Source: Ottowia thiooxydans DSM 14619 (GTDB taxonomy: Bacteria; Pseudomonadota; Gammaproteobacteria; Burkholderiales; Burkholderiaceae_C). Taken from it: DNA of 64,000 bases. Positions 14,609 through 23,700 of the stretch are shown here, one piece after another (within the stretch, counting starts at the first letter, position 1; the number at the start of each line of letters is the position of its first letter). The translations under genes were made by a program, and so were the position numbers. Under the pieces are notes generated by a model, which was not told the origin of the DNA, made no database searches, and saw only the letters and a program-made list of their open reading frames with translations. The stretch covers positions 310,001-374,000 of the forward strand of contig NZ_AUGX01000009.1 of NCBI RefSeq assembly GCF_000422885.1. Direction: 5' to 3'.

Positions 14609-15607
14609 CTATTCGAGCGATATGTTCGAGCGCTTGATCAATGTCTGGTAGCTGGCTCTTTCGTCTTGCACCAGCTTGTTCAAGTCGCTTGGGGAACCTC
14701 CTTCGGGCCGGTTGCCATTGGCCTGCAGGCGTGAGCGAAGTCCGGGGTCTTGCAGGGAAGCATTCAACGCCTGATTGAGCTTCTCCACCACAGCGGCAGG
14801 TGTTTTGGGCGGGGCAAAAATTCCGAACCAGTTATTGGCCGTGAACTTGGGCCAGCCACTTTCTGCAATGGTGGGCACCTGCTGCATGGCGCTCTCACGA
14901 TGAGCGCCTGTTACCGCCAAGACGGTCACTTTGTTGTTCTGCAGTTGAGGAATCACCACTGGAACAGAATCGAACAGCATGTCGATGTTCCCGGCCATCA
15001 AGTCGTTCAGGGCCGGTGCCGTTCCCTTGTACGGTATGTGGTGAACTTTTGCGCCCGTGCTGGCCATGAACGCCATCGCGACAAGGTGGGTGTTCGAGCC
15101 TGTGCCTGCCGAGCCCACGGTCAGGCCCTCTGGCTTGGAGTTGGAGAGAGCCACCAGTTCGCTGACATTTTTCACGCCCAAGCCTTGGCGGATCATGAGC
15201 GCGTAGCTGATGCGGGCAAGGGAGCTGACTGGCGTGAACTGCTGAGGATCGTAGGGGAGATTGGGCTGCAGCAAAGGGTTGATGATCATGCTGCCAGGGC
15301 TTCCCAGTATCAGCGTGTAGCCGTCCGCAGGCGCCCTGACCACGGTCCTGGCGGCCACGCTTCCTCCGGCGCCCGCAATGTTCTCAACCACGATGGATTG
15401 GCCAATTTTTTGGGAGGCCTCCTGCGCCACTGATCGAGCCAGGGCGTCGCTGGCACCACCGGCGGCGAAGGCCACGACCAACTTGATGGGGCGATCAGGA
15501 AACGTCTGGGCATGTGCGTTCGCGAACGCGCTGAGCATGCCGAATGCCAGGGCCATTTTGAGCCCTAAGTAGATAGACCGGGAATACGTTCCTAAGCGGG
15601 GTGTCAT
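14609..15607 (-). CDS. Bug/TctC-family periplasmic solute-binding receptor
   Basis: The 332-residue protein has a signal peptide ending at about AHAQ (residue 34), then FPDRPIKLVVAFAAGGASDAL, VVENIAGAGGS and DGYTLILGSPGS, all classic for Bug receptors, and FGIFAPPKTPAAVVEKLN in the C-terminal half. The ATG at 15607 is taken as the start because AGGAG lies eleven bases upstream; a TTG just before it is in frame. It is the first gene of the operon with the FAH hydrolase, which suggests the receptor captures that enzyme's precursor acid. The promoter must lie in the 137 bp shared with the divergent IclR gene. Confidence 0.92.
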   Translation of the reverse strand: MTPRLGTYSRSIYLGLKMALAFGMLSAFANAHAQTFPDRPIKLVVAFAAGGASDALARSVAQEASQKIGQSIVVENIAGAGGSVAARTVVRAPADGYTLILGSPGSMIINPLLQPNLPYDPQQFTPVSSLARISYALMIRQGLGVKNVSELVALSNSKPEGLTVGSAGTGSNTHLVAMAFMASTGAKVHHIPYKGTAPALNDLMAGNIDMLFDSVPVVIPQLQNNKVTVLAVTGAHRESAMQQVPTIAESGWPKFTANNWFGIFAPPKTPAAVVEKLNQALNASLQDPGLRSRLQANGNRPEGGSPSDLNKLVQDERASYQTLIKRSNISLE

Positions 15608-15744
15608 CAATATGTCTCCTATTAGTTTTGGGCTCTCCCATGACCGAAGACCCCATGCGGCGACTTTAGGATGGCCTTGGCTAAACTCAGCTTTTTTCCT
15701 TGAGTTGTTCCGCGTGGTGGAACGAATAGGCTGCGAGGTATCCG

Positions 15745-16518
15745 ATGATCCAGGCGAACGATGTGGGAGACGTGAGGGCGGTGGTCCGTGTGCTGGATTT
15801 GCTGCGGGAGCTCAACCAGAACGATGCCTCTGCCATCAGTGATCTTCACAGGAAGCTCCAGCTTCCCAAAGCCACCGTACACAGGCTGCTGGCTACTCTG
15901 AAGAGCGCTGGCTTTGTTGCCGTGGATGCGGGCAGCAAGACCTACAGGCTGACGGCCAAAGTTCTGGAGCTTTCTGGCGGCTACACCGAACGCAGCCAGC
16001 TACTGGAAGTGTCCGCGCCCTATCTTCGGCAAACCACGAAGAAGATCCGGTGGCCACTTGCGATTGGCGTATTGGATAACTTCAACATCCTGGTTCGCTT
16101 CAGCACCATGCCTTACAGCCCATTGGCAGTGCAGGCCACTACGGTAGGGCATCGCTTGGGCTTGCTTGAATCAGCCATGGGCAATGCCTACTTGGCGCAT
16201 TGCGATGAAGTTCAGCGCGAAATCCTGGTGGAGACGCTGATGACGCAAGCCCAGAACCCCAAGGCTATCCAAAAGCTGTTTTTGCAAAAGGTGGATATAA
16301 CGCGCCGTCAGGGGTATGGGCTGCGACTACCCTTGCGCAATGGAGAAAGCGCCACGATCGCAGTGCCCATTGGCCAAGGAAAAGATATTCTGGGCGTACT
16401 GGGCCTGACCACATTCGGCAGGTTGATGACAGCCAACCTCCTCGTTTCGCATCAGCGCAAGCTCGAAGAGTATGCGCAGGAGATCCTCAGGCGAATCTCA
16501 GCATCTGGGACGCCTTGA
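15745..16518 (+). CDS. IclR-family transcriptional regulator
   Basis: This 257-residue protein has the N-terminal winged helix of the family (VVRVLDLLRELN, then LPKATVHRLLATLKSAGFV at residues 43-61) and a C-terminal ligand-binding domain with LLESAMGNAYLA and TIAVPIG. IclR regulators bind small acids and repress or activate adjacent catabolic operons. Its divergent arrangement with the bug-FAH-ModA-like operon across 137 bp strongly suggests control of that operon and of itself. GAGG lies eight bases before the ATG. No obvious palindromic operator stands out in the spacer. Confidence 0.92.
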   Translation: MIQANDVGDVRAVVRVLDLLRELNQNDASAISDLHRKLQLPKATVHRLLATLKSAGFVAVDAGSKTYRLTAKVLELSGGYTERSQLLEVSAPYLRQTTKKIRWPLAIGVLDNFNILVRFSTMPYSPLAVQATTVGHRLGLLESAMGNAYLAHCDEVQREILVETLMTQAQNPKAIQKLFLQKVDITRRQGYGLRLPLRNGESATIAVPIGQGKDILGVLGLTTFGRLMTANLLVSHQRKLEEYAQEILRRISASGTP

Positions 16519-16541
16519 AGGTGCCTTCGGTCGCCGACACT

Positions 16542-17345
16542 CTAGCCTTTGAAACGCTTGCGCGTAAGCGCCAGGGCTATCCAGAAAGCCGCGATGGTGT
16601 AGACCGCCAGCACGGCAGCATGGCGCCAGGCGTTTTCGGGCCATTGGTCCAGGAAAAGCGGCCTCACGAGGTCAATCGCCGCTGACAGTGGCAACCAGTC
16701 TGCAATGGCCCGCACGAATCCGGGCAACTGCTCACGGGGGAAGAACACGCCGGAGAGGAACATCATCGGCGAGAGCCCGAGCGTGAAATAGTAGGTGAAG
16801 AAGTCGTAGCCTTTGGCCAGCGCGTTAAAAATCAGTGCAATGCAGCTGAAGGTGATGCCCACGCCCAGCAGCACCGGCCACGCGACCAGCAACTTCGGGC
16901 TGTGGCTGATGGAGAGCGCGAACATGACGCACAAAATAGCCGTCACAGAAAACAAGGCCTTGAACCCTGCCCAAAGCATTTCTGCGAGCACGATGTCGTC
17001 CAGCCTCACAGGGGCGTTCAAAATGCCGTCCCACGTCTTTTGAACATGCATTCGCGAGAAGGCAGAGTACAGCGCTTCAAAGCTGGCTGCGTTCATGGCG
17101 CTCATGCAGATCGAACCGCTGGCCAGGAACAGGATGTAGGGCACCTGCTGACCCTGAATGTTCACCTGCCCAACCAGCGCCCCCAGGCCATACCCGAAGG
17201 CCACCAGCCAGATAAGCGGCTCGGCAATGTTGGCCAGCAAGCTGGGCACAGCGAGCTTGCGCCACACCAGCAGGTTGCGCAGAAAAATAGGCCACCAGCG
17301 CATGGTCAGCTGCGGAGGTGCCCAGATGGAAGCTTCGTTATTCAA
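16542..17345 (-). CDS. ABC-2-type permease, NodJ-like
   Basis: The 267-residue membrane protein has about six predicted helices and the ABC-2 pattern near its C-terminus (MMFLSGVFFPREQLPG). RWWPIFLRNLLVWRKLAVPS near the start is typical of NodJ-type permeases. It follows its ATPase with a TTGA overlap: a TTG start at 17345 shares bases with the TGA stop of the upstream gene; an in-frame ATG at 17303 is the alternative. NodIJ exporters pump lipo-chitooligosaccharides in rhizobia, but homologues are common in non-nodulating Burkholderiales, where the substrate is unknown. Nothing here suggests nodulation. Confidence 0.88.
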   Translation of the reverse strand: MNNEASIWAPPQLTMRWWPIFLRNLLVWRKLAVPSLLANIAEPLIWLVAFGYGLGALVGQVNIQGQQVPYILFLASGSICMSAMNAASFEALYSAFSRMHVQKTWDGILNAPVRLDDIVLAEMLWAGFKALFSVTAILCVMFALSISHSPKLLVAWPVLLGVGITFSCIALIFNALAKGYDFFTYYFTLGLSPMMFLSGVFFPREQLPGFVRAIADWLPLSAAIDLVRPLFLDQWPENAWRHAAVLAVYTIAAFWIALALTRKRFKG

Positions 17346-18286
17346 CCGTCCTCCCGGATCTGGCGGCCTGTGAGCTTGAGAAACAAATCCTCCAAGTTCG
17401 CCGGCCTGTGCAGCATGCGCAACTGGGGATACGCTTCTAGAGCTTGTATCAAGGGCCGCGCATGGTGGGTATAGAAAAAAATCGTCTCGCCGCTGCGCTC
17501 CACCCGGGCAGCATGCTGCGACAGGGGTGACTCCGCAAGTGCCAGCGCCCCGTGCCCATAGACCTCCACCACTTCGGGTTCAAGGTGCTGCGCAATGAGC
17601 TCGCGTGGCCGGCCTTCTGCAATCTTGCGGCCATGGTCCATCACAAGAAGGCGATTGCAAAGGCGTTCGGCCTCATCCATGAAATGGGTGGTCAGCAGGA
17701 TGGACTTGCCGCTTTGCAGCAGCATCTGCAGCCGCTCCCACATCAGGTGGCGCGCTTGGGGGTCTAGCCCGGTAGTGGGTTCATCCAGCAGGAGCAGATC
17801 CGGGTTGTTGATTAGTGCACGAGCTAGAGACAGGCGGCGCTTCATGCCGCCGGAAAGCTCGCCCGGCTTGGCATTCGCCTTGTGGCCGAGCGCCGCGAAA
17901 TCCAGCAGTTGCGGTACGCGCTCCGTCAGCGCAGCACGCCCCAGCCCGAAATAACGGCCAAAAACAAACAGGTTCTCGGCGCAAGTGAAATCAGGGTCAA
18001 GGGAGTCAAACTGACTCACCACGCCCAGCCTCGCCTTGATGGCGAGTGCATCCCGGGGCATGCTCAACGAGGAGCCGTTTTCCTGTGTGAAGTAATGGAT
18101 CTGCCCCTCATCCAGGCCGGTAAGTCCCAGGCACATGCGAATGGTGGTGGTCTTGCCAGCGCCGTTCGGGCCGATCACACCCAGGCACTCGCCCGGTGCA
18201 ATGGAGAATTCAGCCCCATCGACTACGCGGTTTTCACCATAGCGTTTGACGAGACCTCGGGCATCCAGAAGAGGCGGGACATTCAT
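17342..18286 (-). CDS. ABC transporter ATP-binding protein, NodI-like
   Basis: The 314-residue ATPase shows Walker A GPNGAGKTTT (about residues 37-46), the signature LSGGMKRRLSLARAL, Walker B LLLLDEPTTGLD and the switch His in LLTTHFMDEAERLC. The C-terminal ARPLIQALEAYPQ and ANLEDLFLKLTGRQIRE region is typical of drug/NodI-type exporters. It energises the adjacent NodJ-like permease. It lies downstream of prmC on the same strand with a 6-bp gap, so it may be read from the prfA-prmC transcript. Confidence 0.9.
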   Translation of the reverse strand: MNVPPLLDARGLVKRYGENRVVDGAEFSIAPGECLGVIGPNGAGKTTTIRMCLGLTGLDEGQIHYFTQENGSSLSMPRDALAIKARLGVVSQFDSLDPDFTCAENLFVFGRYFGLGRAALTERVPQLLDFAALGHKANAKPGELSGGMKRRLSLARALINNPDLLLLDEPTTGLDPQARHLMWERLQMLLQSGKSILLTTHFMDEAERLCNRLLVMDHGRKIAEGRPRELIAQHLEPEVVEVYGHGALALAESPLSQHAARVERSGETIFFYTHHARPLIQALEAYPQLRMLHRPANLEDLFLKLTGRQIREDG

Positions 18287-18292
18287 AGCGGC

Positions 18293-19147
18293 CTATTTTG
18301 CCTTGGAACTGTCTAGGCATCCGCCGGAGCAGCGTTCTATGCCGGCGAGGTCACGCCGCGATTGCACCTGCGTGAAGCCTGCTTCCGCGAGCAGCGCGCG
18401 CACCGCCTCGGCCTGATCCCAGCCGTGCTCCAGCAGCAACCAGCCGCCGGGAAGCAGATGCGCCGGCGCATGGGCCACCAGATGCCGGATGTCGTCCAAT
18501 CCATCCGGGCCGCTGACCAGGGCCGCGCGCGGCTCGTGCACCAGCGCACGCAGGTGAGGATCGTTCTCAGAGATATAGGGTGGGTTGCTAAGGATCAGGT
18601 CGAACCGTTCGTCCTGTACAGGGGCGAACCAGTCACCAGCCAACAGGCGAAGCGGAAGGTCTAGCCGCTCGGCATTCGCCGCTGCCACGGCGAGCGCGTC
18701 TTCGCTGCGGTCTATGGCGGTCATTTCTACCGACGGAAGCTGGCTGCGAAGTGCTAAAGCAATGGCGCCACTGCCGGTGCCCAGATCGAGAAGGCGCAGG
18801 GGTGCCGGCCGCGACGAGGAGGGGCACAGAGAAAGTGCCCAGTCGATGAGGGTCTCGGTGTCATCGCGAGGGTCCAGCACACGCGAGTCCACCGCCAATT
18901 CAAGGCCATAAAAGGGTTTGCGGCCAGTCAGGTAGGCCACGGGCTCGCCCTTCAGCCTGCGCAGAAGCAAGGCCTCGTATTGGCCCATGGCATCCGGGGG
19001 CATAGCATCGGTGTCATGCGCCACAAGCCAGGACCGGTCGTGAAGCGGGCGCCCCAGCGTATGCAGCAGCAATATCCGCGCATCCTCACGCGCCACCCCA
19101 AGGCTTTGCGCCTGCGCAAGCGCCTCAGCCAGCAAGACCGAGCTCAA
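18293..19147 (-). CDS. prmC: Peptide chain release factor N5-glutamine methyltransferase
   Basis: The 284-residue enzyme has GEPVAYLTGRKPFYG at 67-81, the SAM loop LLDLGTGSGAIA at about 119-130 and the catalytic NPPY at 188-191, all diagnostic of PrmC/HemK. It methylates the glutamine of the GGQ loop in RF1 and RF2 and raises termination efficiency. The only plausible start is a TTG at 19147 that overlaps the TGA of the BON-domain gene (TTGA), suggesting translational coupling. Its place downstream of prfA is conserved in many bacteria, here with one lipoprotein gene between. Confidence 0.93.
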   Translation of the reverse strand: MSSVLLAEALAQAQSLGVAREDARILLLHTLGRPLHDRSWLVAHDTDAMPPDAMGQYEALLLRRLKGEPVAYLTGRKPFYGLELAVDSRVLDPRDDTETLIDWALSLCPSSSRPAPLRLLDLGTGSGAIALALRSQLPSVEMTAIDRSEDALAVAAANAERLDLPLRLLAGDWFAPVQDERFDLILSNPPYISENDPHLRALVHEPRAALVSGPDGLDDIRHLVAHAPAHLLPGGWLLLEHGWDQAEAVRALLAEAGFTQVQSRRDLAGIERCSGGCLDSSKAK

Positions 19148-19509
19148 GGGCTGGCCATGCGGTCCACCACATCGCGTACCCCCGCGACCTTCCGCGCGGT
19201 CTGCACGGCGAGATCGCGCTCGGAAGCGCCAGGTGGGGAGCCGTTCAGCACAATCACGCCGCCTTCCAAGCCTTCTACACGCAGGCTGGAACTGGCCAGG
19301 CGCGGCTCAGCTGCCAGCGTGGTGCGAACGCGTTCGGCCAGGCGCTGTGAGCCGGCGGTGGAGCCTGCATCCAGCGTGGCGGCGATGTTGTCAATGCGCG
19401 GCAGGGGAATGTGCTGTGGCGTAGCGCCCCAGGGCGTGCCGCCACTGCATCCGGCCAGCAGAACCGCAGCGCCGCAGAGGAGGGCGAACGAGGCTTTCGG
19501 GTGTTGCAT
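19144..19509 (-). CDS. BON-domain lipoprotein
   Basis: A 121-residue protein with a lipobox (LLAGC, Cys21) and one BON domain in residues 55-121 (LAERVRTTLAAEPRL, VEGLEGGVIVLNGSPPG, VAGVRDVVDRM). BON domains of OsmY, Kbp and DolP-type proteins bind lipids or peptidoglycan and help keep the envelope intact. GGAG precedes the ATG. It sits 28 bp after prfA and overlaps prmC, so an envelope protein is embedded in a translation-termination operon. A functional link is not evident; shared expression with growth rate may be the reason. Confidence 0.85.
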   Translation of the reverse strand: MQHPKASFALLCGAAVLLAGCSGGTPWGATPQHIPLPRIDNIAATLDAGSTAGSQRLAERVRTTLAAEPRLASSSLRVEGLEGGVIVLNGSPPGASERDLAVQTARKVAGVRDVVDRMASP

Positions 19510-19537
19510 AGGGTAGGACTCCTACTTTAGAACGTTC

Positions 19538-20620
19538 TCAAGCGTTGACTTCCAGCTCTGCCATTTGTTCGGCCTCGCGCTCGGCGCGCAGCGCACCGAT
19601 CACCTCGGTCAGGTCGCCTTCCATGATGTAGGAAAGCTTGTAGAGCGTCAGGTTGATGCGGTGGTCGGTGAGCCGCCCCTGCGGGAAATTGTACGTGCGG
19701 ATGCGGTCGCTGCGATCACCGGAGCCAATCAGCCCCTTGCGCGTGGCCGCTTCCTTGGCAGCGCGCTCACTGCGTTCCTTTTCCTGGATTCTGGCCTGCA
19801 GCACTTGCAGCGCCTTCGCCTTGTTGGCGTGCTGGCTGCGGCCATCCTGGCATTCCGCCACAATGCCCGTAGGCAAGTGAACCACCCGCACCGCAGAATC
19901 TGTTTTGTTGATGTGCTGCCCGCCCGCGCCAGACGCACGGAAGGTGTCAATCCGCAAATCTGCCGGGTTCAGCGTAATCGCTTCGGCTTCGTCTGGCTCC
20001 GGCATCACTGCCACCGTAGCGGCGCTGGTGTGAATGCGGCCCTGGGTTTCGGTTACAGGGACGCGCTGCACCCGGTGTCCGCCTGATTCAAAGCGCAGTT
20101 GGCCATAAGCGCCATTGCCTTCGACCTTGATCACAATCTCTTTGTAGCCGCCAATTTCGCTGGGTGATTCGCTCATGATCTCGCAGCGCCAGCCTTGTCT
20201 TTCTGCGTAGCGCATGTACATGCGCGCCAGATCGCCTGCGAACAAGGCGGATTCGTCACCCCCGGTACCGGCGCGAATTTCGACGAAGGCGTTGCGAACG
20301 TCTTGCGGATCCTTGGGCAACAGCATGCGCTGTAATTCCGCATCCAGATCGATCAGTTCTGCTTCGCTGGCGGCGATTTCTTCCTGCGCCAGATCGGCCA
20401 TGTCGGGATCAGCCAGCATTTCCTTGGCTGCAGACAAATCAGCTTCGCGCTGCACATAGCGCTGCCAGCGACTGGTCAAGGCCGCCACTTCAGTGTGCTC
20501 GCGCGAGAGTTTCAGAAACTGCGCCATGTCAGACATGATGTCTGGCTGCGAAAGCAAGAAATCAAGTTCCGCGAGGCGTTCAGCGTAGCGAGCGAGTTGG
20601 ACGCGAAGAAATGGGGACAT
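19538..20620 (-). CDS. prfA: Peptide chain release factor 1 (RF1)
   Basis: The 360-residue protein carries the GGQ motif in [16 protein letters not shown] (near residue 234), which reaches the peptidyl transferase centre, and PVT in [16 protein letters not shown], the RF1-type tripeptide anticodon (PxT) recognising UAA and UAG. The length is normal. The ATG at 20620 is chosen; a GTG two codons earlier is in frame. In many proteobacteria hemA lies directly upstream; here the pilY1 terminator and the pilin operon take that place, so prfA must have its own promoter in 20621-20720. Its Gln is the target of PrmC encoded two genes later. Confidence 0.96.
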   Translation of the reverse strand: MSPFLRVQLARYAERLAELDFLLSQPDIMSDMAQFLKLSREHTEVAALTSRWQRYVQREADLSAAKEMLADPDMADLAQEEIAASEAELIDLDAELQRMLLPKDPQDVRNAFVEIRAGTGGDESALFAGDLARMYMRYAERQGWRCEIMSESPSEIGGYKEIVIKVEGNGAYGQLRFESGGHRVQRVPVTETQGRIHTSAATVAVMPEPDEAEAITLNPADLRIDTFRASGAGGQHINKTDSAVRVVHLPTGIVAECQDGRSQHANKAKALQVLQARIQEKERSERAAKEAATRKGLIGSGDRSDRIRTYNFPQGRLTDHRINLTLYKLSYIMEGDLTEVIGALRAEREAEQMAELEVNA

Positions 20621-20719
20621 TTGCACGAAGCAAGCCGTGATGCTTGCCTAGCCAGGAAGAGGGCTTCACAGCAGATTGGCGCGCCATGAAGGCGGCCGGC
20701 AAGTTCACGTACAGGGGCC

Positions 20720-20752
20720 AGAAAAAAAGGCGCAAATATTTGCGCCTTTTGA
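20720..20752 (-). terminator. Intrinsic terminator after pilY1
   Basis: AAAAGGCGCAAAT and ATTTGCGCCTTTT (20725-20750) form a near-perfect palindrome followed on the minus strand by a T-run and C. It ends the pilin operon about 30 nt after the pilY1 stop and separates it from prfA. The symmetry means it would also work on the plus strand. Confidence 0.85.
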
Positions 20753-20783
20753 ATGATACGCGGTATCTCACGCGTTCTGCGGA

Positions 20784-23700
20784 TTAGAAGGGCGGGCTGA
20801 TCACCGGGCGCCACGTCCGCCGCCATCCGACGGTGGGGCAGGCGTCGAAAATCGGCGCAGACTCGACATTACCAGTTTCGAACGCAGTTTCATCTGTGCA
20901 GGTCACTTTGGGCTTGAGTTTTACATCTCCCTCGTTGGGTAATCCCAGGCTATTGCGTGAAGTGACGGTGCCCCGTGTGTACCCACCTGCCGGGATGGCC
21001 ATAATCGAGTAAAGATCTGCTCGGCCATCAGAATTAATATCGAATGAATATTTGTTTCCTCCGGTCGAAGCATCAAGAACGTACATGATGTTGGGCAAAC
21101 TTCCAGAAGCCGTGCAGGATTCGATGGACAAGTTGCTGGCTTCCGGAAGGAAGGAAGTAATCCGCACACTGCTGCCTATATTGGCGAGGTCGCTGATGAC
21201 GCGCTCGCCATTCGTCATGGCACCAGCCATCGTAATGACCCCGAGATTCATGAACCATCCCCTTTTACTGGTCCAATCCACAGCGTTCGAGCTGACCTGG
21301 TAGAAAGTTTTGCCAGTGCTTTCCGAACCGGACCCAGCTATCGCGCTACCCAAGGTAATGGTCTGCTCAACTAACTGGCTGCTATTGATGGTAGTGAAAC
21401 CCGCTTTGTCGTCGGAGCCAATGGGGGTGGGGTCCCATACACCGAATATGCCCTGGCGGGTAGCCGGCGTTGCCAAGTCGTCGTCGTCCAAAAGAATACC
21501 CGTTGCAATATTCACAATAGCTCCGCACTGGGTTGTAGTGCCGTAGGTGCAATTGGTCCCGTCCCCTGGGTGTGCGCCCCAGGCTGGCGCGGCATAGATG
21601 GGTTGGTCGGCTCCCCCGGGGGTCGTGAATACGGGCATGTTGTAAGAGACTGCAAAGTGGCTTGAACGCAGATCGAAACGCCATAAGTTGCCGTTGGCAT
21701 CACCTGCGAAAGCCGCAGCTATTTTCCGGTCCATGCCTCTTACGGCCACAACGCCGCCCAATCCGCGGTTACGCACGGCGGTCCCGGTGTTGTTATAGGC
21801 AGCTGGCAGGGGAATGAAAGAGACCAGTTGTCCATTGAATGCATCGACCACATAGAGGCCAACTTGCTTGGATGCCCCGCCGTAGTGCCCGCTCGGGGTG
21901 AGCATGACCCATCTGCCATTGTCGAGCTGCCCAGCCGTGGGGTTATTGGTTACATTTGCCAGATTTTGATAGCTGGTCATTGAAGCGTCCACTTCCCACA
22001 AGAAGTGGTCTTTGGTCGGTACTCGGTTGATGGGACTCGTCGCGGACTTATTCAACGGGGATTCAAGCCCATAAAGGAAGTTGCCAGCCCTGCCTCCGGA
22101 GCCGAACACCAAGGTGCGCCAAGCTGGGTCTGAGTTGGCCGCAGGGGTTTTGTTACCGCTGTCGCGAACGTCGTGTTCAACCAAAGGGCCATCCAGTACA
22201 TATTGAAACCGGAATGTAGGGTCCGCCAAATTGATTTGCGCGGCCATGGCTCCTTTTGGCATGAACGCTGCGATTTCCGCACCACTGCGCACTGTGGCGT
22301 TGTTGACCGAAAGCGCGGTATCAGACGTAGCGGCGTTGATTACATGCACTTTGCCTGAATTCGTTGCGGCAAAAATAGTGGCCGGCGTGTCTTTCTTCTC
22401 GTTGACGTAATCAATGTAGACATCCTTTCCGTCCACACTGCTGTCGGTTAGGTCATACCCCATATTAATCCGCCCTCCCACATAAACAGGAGGGGAGTTC
22501 ACTGACGCAGCTATAGGCTTATCCCTGATTCTATAAACGGCGCCGCTTGTATTTGATCCACCATCGGCCCCTAATAAATACCGGGGGAAGGTTTGGTCGG
22601 CTCTCTGCAGGCTGTTGGAATTAAGCAATGCCGTGAAATCCGTAGGCAGGTCCGAAAAATTTGTGTTGTAACCTATTTCCTTCCGCAGTGCGGCGCTGGT
22701 ACTAGGGCTGGCCGGATCGTAGCCAGAAAGCGAAAATAACTTCCGGGTGGTGACTGGCGGCATCCTGTCGTTTGCTGACCATGTAGCAATAGGAACACCG
22801 CCTATCGTATTCGCGTAGTCTCCGCTTGCATTCAGGAGGAAAGATTTGATATCTCCGGTGTTGTTGGAGGTGTTGTATTCTGTGGTGTACTTCAAAAGAT
22901 TTTCAAGCGTTTGAAAATCCCCGCTGTTGCCAGAAACAGCCACACCAGCGTCGTTGCCGGCGCCCACCATGCTGCTAAGTGCGCCGTCAATAGCCTTGCG
23001 AACATCGGCACTGGAATACACACTATAGGCCCGTCCACCGCCTGCATAACCCGCGCGTATGAAGTCATTAATGCGCAGACTGTCAGTGGCAATGGTGCCA
23101 TTTAGATCGATCGACGTTCTGCCGTCTGCCCAACTAGGCCGGGTGGTCGAGTTGCCAGCCAGCCAGTTATTGATATAGCTATTGATCTGAGCCCATGTCA
23201 GCCCGCCCGCAACGCCTGCATCGCCGGAAGGGGTGAGCCCCCAGCCAATGGTGTAAGTTGTCATGTTCTGCCAAAACGCGGGGTTGTTCTGGCCTGGAAT
23301 AGGGAGAACGTTATTGGGAAGTGCACTGAAGTCAGTATTCCAATAGTAATTCGCAGCCAGGTCGGCTAGTCCCCTGAAGCTGGCACCTCCATCCGCATAG
23401 GGAATGTAGACGCTACGTGCAGTGAGTTTGGTAGTTGCATTGGTGCTGTCCCAACCGGCTGCACCGTTAAAGTTGTATTGAAGTGCAGCGGCATTTCCTC
23501 CTGGGTTTCCGCTGAAGTTGACAGTTCCATTGATACTTGCAAACTTACTTTCCGCTCCCAGGCTGGTTCCTGAATTCCATGCGCCGTCAGATAACACGAT
23601 GGTGTAGGAGCGGCGGCAGCTGAGGTCCGCTGCGGCGGTTTCAGCACTGGTATCCGCTGGATTGGATTTCCAGGGGTTCCCCAGCGTAGCGACATTGGTC

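Noticed and set aside
16542-18286. NodIJ-like genes as evidence for nodulation or symbiosis
   Set aside because: NodIJ homologues are common in non-symbiotic Burkholderiales and no nodABC-type genes are present.
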